Shown: one piece after another, positions 1-5,913 of the stretch
How the letters are laid out: each line of letters begins with the position of its first letter
How positions within the stretch are numbered: the stretch's first letter is position 1
Source of the DNA: JBMNSK01 sp050945155
GTDB taxonomy: Bacteria; Actinomycetota; Coriobacteriia; Coriobacteriales; Eggerthellaceae
Direction of reading: 5' to 3'
Assembly: GCA_050945155.1 (NCBI GenBank)
Contig: JBMNSK010000043.1
Coordinates: 1-10,118 of the forward strand
DNA: 10,118 bases
Notes under the pieces: generated by a model
The model's input: only the letters and a program-made list of their open reading frames with translations
Databases searched by the model: none
Told to the model about the DNA's origin: nothing
Position numbers and translations under genes: made by a program

Positions 1-3
1 TTT

Positions 4-360
4 TGGTGGAGGCGCGGAGAATCGAACTCCGGTCCATACTAGATCCTTGGCAAGACCCTACAAGCTTAGTCACTGATTAGAATTTAAGTTGCACCCACGT
101 TCAGTGACAGACAAGGCGCTTCCGAGTTGGTTCAATCTTAGCTTTGACCATACCAACCACGTGTCAAAGAGCATTCCCCTAAAATGATGTCGCGTCCGAG
201 TCGGGGAAGTCCCGGAGTTGACAGCAAGGCGCTAATTAAGCAGCCATTGCAAGTTGTTTATTGTTGCCAATTAAATTTGACAGTACCCCTGTTTTACGTG
301 GCGAGGAGACCACGACCTGCTCCTTGCTTTGAACCTACCATGTCGAAACCAGTCGCCCCC
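4..360 (-). ncRNA. ssrA: tmRNA (transfer-messenger RNA)
   Basis: This RNA rescues stalled ribosomes: it enters the A site like an alanyl-tRNA with SmpB, then serves as a short message that adds a degradation tag. Read on the minus strand it opens with GGGGGCGACUGG followed by the typical UUCGACAUGG, and ends with a T-arm (CGGAG, UUCGAUU, CUCCG), the acceptor strand CGCCUCC, discriminator A and an encoded CCA. The 5' GGGGGCG and 3' CGCCUCC ends pair over seven base pairs with one G-U, fixing both ends and a length of 357 nt. An internal short reading frame ending in LAMAA lies at 236-280. It is a one-piece tmRNA, not a permuted two-piece form. It diverges from the L,D-transpeptidase gene. I found no convincing -10/-35 pair immediately before position 360 on the minus strand. 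Identification is very secure. Confidence 0.97.
236..280 (-). other. tmRNA tag-peptide reading frame
   Basis: On the minus strand the frame inside tmRNA reads SNLIGNNKQLAMAA and then TAA (complement of 236-238). The alanine charged on the tmRNA would precede it. The C-terminal LAMAA fits the hydrophobic, Ala-Ala ending that ClpXP and related proteases recognise. The resume codon is inferred as UCA, because the five bases before it are UACUG, keeping the U and A found four and five bases upstream of the resume codon in the Escherichia coli tmRNA. The stop codon and the C-terminal end of the tag are certain; the exact first codon is less so. Confidence 0.7.
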
Positions 361-590
361 GAATCTTCGTCAAGGATGACAGCGGCACAGAAAACGATGC
401 AGCGCTTCTTTGACGTCGTGAAAGGGAAGAAAGGCTCCACCTTATCAAAGTGCTCCTTCACTCCTATGAAAGTGAAGCAGGAAAACTATAACACGTGTTG
501 TAAAAACTTGGACGTATGGAAAAAGAACGTCATTTAACGGTGAATCTTTGTACTTTCTTCCGAATATAGGTATTGAGCCTGCTATCGCAG
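361..590. promoter_or_regulatory. divergent spacer between ssrA and the L,D-transpeptidase gene
   Basis: These 230 nt separate two divergent transcripts and should hold a promoter for each, but neither is clear. Visible structure includes a perfect 10-bp palindrome AACACGTGTT at 490-499 and a 7-bp inverted repeat, CTTCACT at 456-462 with AGTGAAG at 471-477. A TTGGAC at 508-513 could be a -35 box for the plus-strand gene, but the sequence 17 nt further on is a poor -10. Open frames here on both strands are short, overlap tmRNA or the transpeptidase gene, and show no family resemblance, so I call no gene. Confidence 0.4.
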
Positions 591-2273
591 ATGAAGATTG
601 GTAAAATGCGCTCGTGTGTGAAAAATGTCGCAAAAACCAAACGAAAGATAAAAAGCAGCATGTTCGGACATAAAAACGAACCAGCAGGAAAACATGCGGC
701 GAATACCCATGAAGCCGCTGCATCACAGAATGACAAGGCAGAATCCTCGACCGCTCAGGGGAATGGTGTGCAAGTTCCCCAGGTGCAAGAAGGCAATCTT
801 GCATCTCAAATAAATCCTTCTTCTACAGCAAATTTTGCTGCGGACGAAGTCGTAGATGGTGCCCAAAAAGCCCAGCGTAGAAAAAAGACGCTCAAAGTTT
901 TCGGCGTTGTGCTTGGCATACTCGCCGTTGTGTATCTGGGTGGCGTCTTCCTTTTTATGGATAGGTTTATGCCAAATACCTATGTTGGGTCCCATGATTT
1001 CTCTTTGAAAACCACGGCCGAAACACAAGAAGCCTTTAGTAATGCCGTAAAGGATTACCACCTCTATATTCACAGTGAAGGTTTTCAGCTGTCTTTCTCT
1101 TCTGATGAAGCGACGCTTGAAGCAGATCCAGAGGCTTTTACTGATGCGGTGCACCAAGCTGAAAATGCGTGGGCTTGGCCAGCTCTTATCTGGATGCCAC
1201 ACGATGTGTCCGATTTGGTGGCAGCAACTTATTCCGGGACCGGGCTCGATGATACCATCCGTGAAGCGGTAAGTGACTTCAACAAAGATGCGATAGAAAG
1301 CAAGAATGCTTCGCTTACGTATAACAAAACCACGGATTCCTTTGAAATAGAGCGAGAGGTATACGGAACAGAGCTTGATGCTGATGCTGTGGTAAATCGA
1401 GTACACGAGGCCATGGCGCGGCTGGAGACCGATGTTGCCTTAGGAGACGCAGAGAAAACAAAACCTACTTTGCTTTCCGATGATCCGCGACTTCCCGATG
1501 CGGTAACCGAAGCAAACAAGATGCTTTCCTCTGTCTTGCATCTCTACTTAGGCAAGAAGGAAATTGCCACCATCGATAAGGAAGAACTCATTGACTGGAT
1601 TGACGTCAACGATAATGCTGAAGCGTGTATTCCGACGGATGCCATCGATGACTGGGCCTCGGATATCTCAAAGAAATACAGCACCTTGGGTACGACACGG
1701 AGTTATAAACGACCGGACGGTAAGACATTCAAAGTTTCAGGCGGAGACTATGGTTGGCAGATAAAGACCGACGAATTAATTTCAACCGTGCAGAAATCGG
1801 TTAAAGACTGCAAAGAGGAAAACGTCGATATTCCTTGTTCCTCTGAAGCTTATACCTATCAAGAAGGCGGGCGTGACTGGGGTACACGCTATATTGATGT
1901 AGACCTCAGCGCTCAACACGTATACTTCTATGACGAAAATGGAAAAAAGATCTGGGATAGCGCCTGCGTTTCTGGTCTGCCTACTGCAAAGCGCGCCACA
2001 CCAAAGGGCGTATACAGCGTCAATGACAAGGCCAGCCCTTCAACCCTTACCGGGTATGAGAATGGCAAGAAAACTTATGAGACAAAAGTGACCTACTGGA
2101 TGCCATTTGAGGGCAATGCAGTTGGTTTTCACGATGCCACCTGGCAGCCAAGCTTCGGCGGCTCACGCTATAAGGTCGGCGGAAGTCATGGGTGCATTAA
2201 CCTGCCCTATAGCAAAGCACAGTCTCTATATTCACTTATTAAAGTTGGAGACGTGGTCGTCGTACACAGCTAA
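591..2273 (+). CDS. membrane-anchored L,D-transpeptidase (YkuD family) with peptidoglycan-binding-like ectodomain
   Basis: The product probably cross-links peptidoglycan by forming meso-diaminopimelate 3-3 bridges, or attaches molecules to the wall, through a catalytic cysteine. Counting from the ATG at 591 (560 aa), residues 1-100 are a basic then polar cytoplasmic tail, 101-123 are one hydrophobic segment (VFGVVLGILAVVYLGGVFLF), and the rest lies outside. Residues about 126-430 resemble the PG_binding_4 region that often precedes YkuD domains. Residues 433-560 are the YkuD domain, with FHDA (His514) and GGSHGCINLP (Cys535), the HX(14-17)SHGC signature; the TPKG turn is also present. No lipobox or cleavable signal is seen, so it is likely a type II membrane protein. 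The start is uncertain: TTG 573, ATG 591, ATG 606 and ATG 660 are all in frame and none has a good ribosome binding site. The start does not affect any functional domain. It converges with ybaK, 32 nt away. Confidence 0.9.
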   Translation: MKIGKMRSCVKNVAKTKRKIKSSMFGHKNEPAGKHAANTHEAAASQNDKAESSTAQGNGVQVPQVQEGNLASQINPSSTANFAADEVVDGAQKAQRRKKTLKVFGVVLGILAVVYLGGVFLFMDRFMPNTYVGSHDFSLKTTAETQEAFSNAVKDYHLYIHSEGFQLSFSSDEATLEADPEAFTDAVHQAENAWAWPALIWMPHDVSDLVAATYSGTGLDDTIREAVSDFNKDAIESKNASLTYNKTTDSFEIEREVYGTELDADAVVNRVHEAMARLETDVALGDAEKTKPTLLSDDPRLPDAVTEANKMLSSVLHLYLGKKEIATIDKEELIDWIDVNDNAEACIPTDAIDDWASDISKKYSTLGTTRSYKRPDGKTFKVSGGDYGWQIKTDELISTVQKSVKDCKEENVDIPCSSEAYTYQEGGRDWGTRYIDVDLSAQHVYFYDENGKKIWDSACVSGLPTAKRATPKGVYSVNDKASPSTLTGYENGKKTYETKVTYWMPFEGNAVGFHDATWQPSFGGSRYKVGGSHGCINLPYSKAQSLYSLIKVGDVVVVHS

Positions 2274-2305
2274 GCAGTGCTTGCGGCATATCGCCTTGTA
2301 AGTGT

Positions 2306-2791
2306 TTATGCAATGAGGATAAGATCGCAGAAGGTGAGCGGGACAATACGCTCTAAATCTTCTACTTTCATTTCAATCTGCATCCCGATACGACCGGCTG
2401 AAAAATAAATTTTTGGATAGAGAAGCGCCGTTTCATCTATAAAGGTGCGAAACTCCTTTTTCATGCCGACAGGAGAACATCCGCCATGAACATAGCCGGT
2501 CAGGTCTAAAAGCTCACGGCTCTTAATCATATGGATTGATTTTTCGCCTGCAGCTTGTGCGGCTTTTTTTAGGTCAAGTTCGCAGGCAACCGGAATCATA
2601 AAAACATAGTGCTCGTTGGTTTTACCAACCGTAACGAGCGTTTTAAAAACACAGTCGGGATTTTCACCCGCAAGCTTTGCAATTTCAAGGCCGGTCATAC
2701 TACCGTCAGCGGAAACCTCATGCACGGTATGACTTAGGTTTGCCTGTTCCAGCTCGCGGATAGCATTTGTTTTAGACTTTTGTTTCGACAC
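2306..2791 (-). CDS. ybaK: Cys-tRNA(Pro)/Cys-tRNA(Cys) deacylase, YbaK/EbsC family
   Basis: This cytoplasmic editing enzyme hydrolyses cysteine wrongly attached to tRNA-Pro by prolyl-tRNA synthetase. At 161 aa it has the usual length for the free-standing family. Diagnostic segments are CVFKTLV at residues 47-53 (Lys50 matches the conserved lysine of the active pocket), GGCSPVGMKK at 103-112 and SAGRIGMQIE at 131-140, the last two being YbaK hallmarks. The start is a GTG (complement of 2789-2791) preceded closely by AGGAAAAGG, which suits translation initiation. It diverges from rdgB over 88 nt and converges on the L,D-transpeptidase gene. A tRNA-Pro gene lies about 830 nt away; the substrate link is real but the proximity may be chance. 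The family assignment is secure; the exact substrate preference is inferred from the family. Confidence 0.94.
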   Translation of the reverse strand: MSKQKSKTNAIRELEQANLSHTVHEVSADGSMTGLEIAKLAGENPDCVFKTLVTVGKTNEHYVFMIPVACELDLKKAAQAAGEKSIHMIKSRELLDLTGYVHGGCSPVGMKKEFRTFIDETALLYPKIYFSAGRIGMQIEMKVEDLERIVPLTFCDLILIA

Positions 2792-2879
2792 GAACCTTTT
2801 CCTAGCTCAGATAAAGCATTGTTGTAGTAAGTAGACTAACGCACTTCAGTTATACTAGCTTGCCGAAGAAGGTGAAAGT
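2792..2879. promoter_or_regulatory. divergent promoter spacer, ybaK / rdgB
   Basis: For rdgB a good -10 box TATACT lies at 2851-2856, which would place the transcript start near 2863, just before the ribosome binding site AGAAGGTG at 2867-2874. No good -35 hexamer is found 16-18 nt upstream of it. For ybaK on the minus strand, TTTATC (complement of about 2812-2817) is a possible but weak -10. The spacer is too short for another gene. Confidence 0.45.
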
Positions 2880-3482
2880 ATGAAAACAGTGGTTCTGGCA
2901 ACAAATAATGCCCATAAAGCCTCCGAGATTAAAACGGCGCTCGATTTTCCCGGTTGGGAATTCAAAACCCTTAAAGAGATGGGCATTGATTCTGAGCCTG
3001 ACGAAACAGCGACGACCTTCGAGGGTAACGCCCGCATTAAGGCTGAGGCAGCGCGCGTGGCAAGTGGTTGTTTGGCAGCACTTGCGGATGATTCTGGTCT
3101 TGAAGTTGATGCGCTCGGGAAACGCCCCGGGGTCTATTCGGCACGGTATGCAGGCGAAGATGCCAGTGATGCGGACAACAATAGAAAGCTCCTCGAAGAG
3201 CTCGGCGATTTACCGTTCGAAAAAAGAACAGCACGGTTCGTTTGCACGCTCGTATTTATTGATGAAGACGGAAGCGAGACAGTCGCACGGGGAACCATTG
3301 AGGGCAAGATTGGCTTTGAAGAGCGGGGAAGTGAAGGGTTTGGCTACGACCCACTCTTTTTCCCCGATGAATTTGGCAATGAAATAACTCTGGCGCAGGT
3401 AAGCCAGGATAAGAAGAATTCCATTTCTCATAGGGGAAATGCCTTGCGCAAGCTGCGATCTTTACTTGAAAGCCAGTCCTAA
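2880..3482 (+). CDS. rdgB: XTP/dITP (non-canonical purine NTP) pyrophosphatase, HAM1/RdgB family
   Basis: The enzyme cleaves dITP, ITP and XTP to the monophosphate and pyrophosphate, keeping deaminated purines out of DNA and RNA. The 200-aa protein has the full family length. Motifs in order are LATNNAHK (residues 6-13), TFEGNARIKAE (46-56), the metal-binding ADDSGLEVDAL (69-79), GVYSARYAG (84-92), the substrate-binding GFGYDPLF (153-160) and SHRGNALRKL (183-192). The ATG at 2880 follows AGAAGGTG with a five-nt spacer. It stands alone: ybaK diverges upstream, and about 140 nt separate it from the tRNA-Pro gene. No catalytic residue appears to be missing. Identification is very secure. Confidence 0.96.
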   Translation: MKTVVLATNNAHKASEIKTALDFPGWEFKTLKEMGIDSEPDETATTFEGNARIKAEAARVASGCLAALADDSGLEVDALGKRPGVYSARYAGEDASDADNNRKLLEELGDLPFEKRTARFVCTLVFIDEDGSETVARGTIEGKIGFEERGSEGFGYDPLFFPDEFGNEITLAQVSQDKKNSISHRGNALRKLRSLLESQS

Positions 3483-3506
3483 GTCCAGATCGAACTTGGT
3501 TTTTTT
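3482..3506 (+). terminator. possible weak terminator after rdgB
   Basis: A run of seven T residues (3500-3506) begins 18 nt after the rdgB stop codon. The bases before it form only a weak stem (AAGT with ACTT, or CCAG with TTGG). It may end rdgB transcription inefficiently; a stronger stem is not present. Confidence 0.3.
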
Positions 3507-3581
3507 AGGCCTCATCTTTACCCATTTGACTCGGGGATTGAAAACTTAGTGAAAATACGGGCACCGCAGTAAGAATAACCT

Positions 3582-3610
3582 TTGCCACTTTGGTCTATTT
3601 GATATAAGAT
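3582..3610 (+). promoter_or_regulatory. sigma-70-type promoter for tRNA-Pro/tRNA-Gly
   Basis: TTGCCA at 3582-3587 and TAAGAT at 3605-3610 are separated by exactly 17 nt, close to the consensus pair. The predicted start near 3617 would give a leader of about six nt before the mature tRNA-Pro, typical of tRNA operons. An overlapping alternative -10 is TATAAG at 3603-3608. Confidence 0.65.
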
Positions 3611-3622
3611 AACGGTCTGCGT

Positions 3623-3699
3623 CGGGACGTAGCGCAGTTTGGTAGCGCGCCTGCTTTGGGAGCAGGATGTCGCAGGTTCAAATCCTGTCGTCCCGACCA
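3623..3699 (+). tRNA. tRNA-Pro (anticodon UGG)
   Basis: The acceptor stem CGGGACG pairs perfectly with CGTCCCG, followed by A and an encoded CCA. The anticodon stem CCTGC/GCAGG (3650-3654 and 3662-3666) encloses the loop TTTGGGA with anticodon TGG at 3657-3659. The T-arm has the loop TTCAAAT. The gene is 77 nt long and is followed after 10 nt by tRNA-Gly, so the two are almost certainly co-transcribed. Confidence 0.97.
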
Positions 3700-3709
3700 T
3701 TTTTATTCT

Positions 3710-3783
3710 GCGGGTGTAGTTCAATGGTAGAACCTGAGCCTTCCAAGCTCATGACGCGGGTTCGATTCCCGTCACCCGCTCCA
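3710..3783 (+). tRNA. tRNA-Gly (anticodon UCC)
   Basis: The acceptor stem GCGGGTG pairs with CACCCGC, followed by T and an encoded CCA. The anticodon stem TGAGC/GCTCA encloses the loop CTTCCAA with anticodon TCC at 3742-3744. The T-arm is CGGG-TTCGATT-CCCG. Length is 74 nt. It ends 19 nt from the 3' end of the converging glutaredoxin-like gene, with a run of six T (3788-3793) between. Confidence 0.97.
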
Positions 3784-3790
3784 AATCTTT

Positions 3791-3819
3791 TTTCAGAATT
3801 CCTTATTTCTCTTCTGAAA
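3791..3819. repeat. 8-bp perfect inverted repeat at the convergent tRNA-Gly / glutaredoxin junction
   Basis: TTTCAGAA at 3791-3798 pairs with TTCTGAAA at 3812-3819 around a 13-nt loop. It spans the last codons and stop of the glutaredoxin-like gene on the minus strand and lies just after the T run that follows tRNA-Gly on the plus strand. In neither direction is the stem followed by a U tract, so it is not a standard intrinsic terminator. Confidence 0.45.
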
Positions 3820-4051
3820 TCTTACTCAGAAAAGCAATGATATCGTCTGATTCATAGAGAGCCTGTTCGTCTTTAACGAGACAGGGAACCTGTCCTTTTC
3901 CACCGATTGAAATAAGCTCGTTGCGCACTGCCATATCAGTGGTGTTTTTCAGCGTGAGCGAAATGTCATGTGCGGAGGTGTAGGCAAGTACCTTGATGCA
4001 AAACGGACATGTCGGCTTGTAATAGAGCGTGTATTTGCGAAGGTCAATCAT
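3803..4051 (-). CDS. glutaredoxin-like thiol-disulfide oxidoreductase
   Basis: The 82-aa product has a single thioredoxin-fold domain of glutaredoxin size. It begins MIDLRKYTLYYKPTCPFC, with the redox motif CPFC at residues 16-19, then has QVPCLV with the conserved cis-proline (about residues 55-60) and ESDDIIAFL near the end, resembling the glutathione-binding end of glutaredoxins. It probably reduces protein disulfides in the cytoplasm; the natural electron donor cannot be told from sequence. The ATG (complement of 4049-4051) is preceded by AAGGAA with a five-nt spacer. The frame can be opened further upstream to 4111, but that extension (MQVRFLPGAP) is merely tRNA-Arg read as protein and is rejected. 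With only 30 nt between the tRNA-Arg 3' end and the start codon, it is probably co-transcribed with that tRNA. Confidence 0.9.
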   Translation of the reverse strand: MIDLRKYTLYYKPTCPFCIKVLAYTSAHDISLTLKNTTDMAVRNELISIGGKGQVPCLVKDEQALYESDDIIAFLSKISEEK

Positions 4052-4081
4052 ACGAATTCCTTGGAAGCAGCGGTAAACAGG

Positions 4082-4157
<76 letters not shown>

Positions 4158-4175
4158 GCAGATAAAGACGCGGGT

Positions 4176-4181
4176 ATTATA
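4176..4181 (-). promoter_or_regulatory. -10 box of the tRNA-Arg promoter
   Basis: A perfect TATAAT on the minus strand (complement of ATTATA) sits 18 nt upstream of the mature tRNA 5' end, giving a predicted start near 4169. The expected -35 position (about 4199-4205) holds only a weak match such as GAACAG. Confidence 0.6.
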
Positions 4182-4478
4182 TCCCAAATTGCTCTTCTCT
4201 GTTCGGGGGAATGAAAGTCATGTGTAAATGCATCATTTGGCTTTTGCGGTGAATACTAATCAACGCTAAATTAATGAAGAGGACTTTTATTTCCGGTGTA
4301 AACCGTATAAAATCCTAGCGGTGTTGGATTTCACTGTTTGTCAATGGATAGGTTGTGTGTTTTTGGGGAGGGGATTTTTCCTATTTCCCCCCTCGGACCA
4401 GCCCTAATCCAGCAGGGGAAAATAGTTAGAAATTTGTCTTGCATTTAACCTTGAATCATGTGAAATTGACACTATGAA
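4182..4478 (+). other. gene-free, structure-rich region upstream of arcA
   Basis: No convincing protein gene is present. Visible elements are: a 6-bp perfect inverted repeat, AAATCC (4310-4315) with GGATTT (4326-4331); a G tract GGGGAGGGGA (4365-4374) that can pair with the C tract CCCCCC-TC (4387-4394); and CTATTTCCCC (4381-4390), which can pair instead with GGGGAAAATAG (4415-4425) with one bulged A. The two stems share the C tract and are mutually exclusive. None is followed by a T run. A TTGAAT (4451-4456) with TATGAA (4473-4478) at 16-nt spacing could be a second weak promoter. A TTGACA stands at 4466-4471 without a matching -10. Confidence 0.4.
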
Positions 4479-4527
4479 TCCGGGGTGCCCGGAGTGCAAC
4501 GCGCGCCCAATTTCGGAACAGTATAAT
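4479..4527 (+). promoter_or_regulatory. arcA promoter: palindromic operator candidate plus -10 box
   Basis: A consensus -10 box TATAAT lies at 4522-4527, with a predicted start near 4534. The -35 position (4499-4504) holds no match, so the promoter probably needs an activator. Just upstream is a perfect 6-bp inverted repeat with a three-nt centre, TCCGGG-GTG-CCCGGA, at 4479-4493, centred about 48 nt before the predicted start, a usual place for an activator bound next to RNA polymerase. Which regulator binds is not known from the sequence. A further short repeat, TTTGC (4527-4531) with GCAAA (4542-4546), abuts the ribosome binding site. Confidence 0.5.
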
Positions 4528-4557
4528 TTGCATACAGTTAAGCAAAGGAGGGTTGCA

Positions 4558-5775
4558 ATGGCCGGCGTAAATGTCAAGAGCGAGATCCAGCCTCTGAAGA
4601 AAGTCATTCTTCATCGTCCTGGCAAGGAACTTTTGAACCTTACCCCAGATACGTTAGAAGAGCTTCTTTTTGACGACATCCCATTTCTAAAAGTCGCGCA
4701 AGAGGAGCACGATGCTTTCGCTCAAGTCCTGCGTGACGAAGGAGTTGAGGTGCTGTATCTTGAGGACCTTATGGCAGAGGTTCTCGACGCTAAACCGGAA
4801 TTGCGTGAGAAATTCCTGAAGCAGTTCATTGAGGAAGCAGGAATTCATTCTGATCGCTATCAGAAGATTATCTATGACTACCTCAACGACAACTACAAGG
4901 GAAGTAAAGAGCTGGTTCTGAAGACCATGGAGGGCGTAAACCTCAATGAGCTCGGAACGGACAAGTCAAATGCACTTGTAGATTTAGTTTCCGACGAATC
5001 CAAGATGGTTGTTGCTCCAATGCCGAACCTCTATTTCACCCGCGACCCATTCGCGATGATTGGCAACGGCGTTTCCATCAACCACATGTATTCCGTAACG
5101 CGTAACCGCGAGACCATTTTTGGCGAATACATTTTCAACTATCATCCAGACTTCGTTGGTACTCCTCAGTACTACAGCCGCTATTCTGAGTTCCATATTG
5201 AAGGCGGCGACATTTTGAACATCAACGACAAGGTATTGGCGATTGGCATTTCTCAGCGTACTGAGCCAGACGCAATCGACACCATCGCAAAGAATATCTT
5301 TGAGGGTGACTCACCAATCGAAACCATCCTTGCGTTTGACATTCCAAATTCACGCGCGTTCATGCACTTGGACACGGTATTTACTCAAATCGACTACGAT
5401 AAGTTCACCATTCATCCAGGCATTCTCGGTCCTCTGACCGTATTTGAAGTAACCCCTGGTGCTCGCGGTGGACTTGCCGTTAAAGAGGTCAATGGCACGC
5501 TCGAGAGCATTCTTGAGAAGTACCTTGGCCATCCAGTTGAGCTTATCCTCTGCGGCGGCGGTGATAAGATTGCCGCTGAGCGCGAACAATGGAACGATGG
5601 CTCAAACACTTTGTGCGTAAAGCCCGGTACCGTTGTAGTATATGAGCGTAACGATGTTACGAATGCTGTACTTGAAAGCAAGGGGATAAGGCTCTTAACA
5701 ATTCCATCAGCTGAATTGTCACGCGGTCGTGGAGGTCCACGCTGCATGAGCATGCCTGTTTGGCGTGAAGACTAG
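4558..5775 (+). CDS. arcA: arginine deiminase
   Basis: The enzyme hydrolyses L-arginine to L-citrulline and ammonia, the first step of the arginine deiminase pathway. The 405-aa protein is of normal length. It contains NLYFTRDPFAMIGNGV with Asp163, FHIEGGD with Glu215, HLDTVF with His270 and Asp272, and the C-terminal GRGGPRCMSMP with the nucleophile Cys396; all positions expected for guanidino-group hydrolysis are present. The frame is open from 4474, but the ATG at 4558 is chosen because AAAGGAGGG (4544-4552) lies five nt before it, the TATAAT promoter box lies inside the longer frame, and the family normally starts near the SEIQPLKKVILHRPG segment. It is first in arcABC; 138 nt with two hairpins separate it from arcB. 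Ammonia release also helps withstand acid, a family-based inference. Confidence 0.97.
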   Translation: MAGVNVKSEIQPLKKVILHRPGKELLNLTPDTLEELLFDDIPFLKVAQEEHDAFAQVLRDEGVEVLYLEDLMAEVLDAKPELREKFLKQFIEEAGIHSDRYQKIIYDYLNDNYKGSKELVLKTMEGVNLNELGTDKSNALVDLVSDESKMVVAPMPNLYFTRDPFAMIGNGVSINHMYSVTRNRETIFGEYIFNYHPDFVGTPQYYSRYSEFHIEGGDILNINDKVLAIGISQRTEPDAIDTIAKNIFEGDSPIETILAFDIPNSRAFMHLDTVFTQIDYDKFTIHPGILGPLTVFEVTPGARGGLAVKEVNGTLESILEKYLGHPVELILCGGGDKIAAEREQWNDGSNTLCVKPGTVVVYERNDVTNAVLESKGIRLLTIPSAELSRGRGGPRCMSMPVWRED

Positions 5776-5811
5776 GACTTTTGTTTCTAGCGCTTTTATA
5801 TTGCTTCAACG

Positions 5812-5845
5812 TTCACAGGGTGACTTTAATCGGTCATCCTGTGAA
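5812..5845 (+). repeat. 13-bp hairpin in the arcA-arcB spacer
   Basis: TTCACAGGGTGAC (5812-5824) pairs with GTCATCCTGTGAA (5833-5845) over 13 pairs with one G-U, around an eight-nt loop. No T run follows, so it is not a classical terminator. It is well placed to protect the 3' end of arcA mRNA or slow polymerase, allowing unequal arcA and arcBC levels; this role is inferred. Confidence 0.75.
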
Positions 5846-5853
5846 TTGCGGAG

Positions 5854-5877
5854 AGGTAAGTTTCTGAGAGCTTACCT
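5854..5877 (+). repeat. second hairpin in the arcA-arcB spacer
   Basis: AGGTAAG (5854-5860) pairs perfectly with CTTACCT (5871-5877) around a ten-nt loop, eight nt after the first hairpin and 36 nt before the arcB start. It is followed by TATAAGAT rather than a T run. TATAAG or TAAGAT could act as a -10 box for an internal arcB promoter, but no -35 is seen. Confidence 0.6.
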
Positions 5878-5913
5878 ATAAGATATTAGGCACATTGACG
5901 AAAGGATACTAAT

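Noticed and set aside
184..537. Plus-strand 117-aa frame
   Set aside because: Most of it is antisense to tmRNA and it shows no recognisable domain.
723..1406. Minus-strand 227-aa frame inside the L,D-transpeptidase gene
   Set aside because: It is a shadow of the plus-strand gene, whose family motifs are clear; the shadow has no motif or ribosome binding site.
3518..3724. Minus-strand 68-aa frame containing VGTTGFEPATSC and SRRATKLRYVP
   Set aside because: It is the tRNA-Pro gene read in antisense; this peptide pattern is a well-known false protein in databases.
4211..4252. 13-codon frame (MKVMCKCIIWLLR) after GGGGGA, a possible leader peptide
   Set aside because: It is over 300 nt from arcA, has only one Arg codon, overlaps the tRNA-Arg promoter region, and no attenuator follows closely.
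4474..4557. Upstream extension of arcA to an ATG at 4474
   Set aside because: It runs through the palindrome and the TATAAT box, while AAAGGAGGG supports the ATG at 4558.
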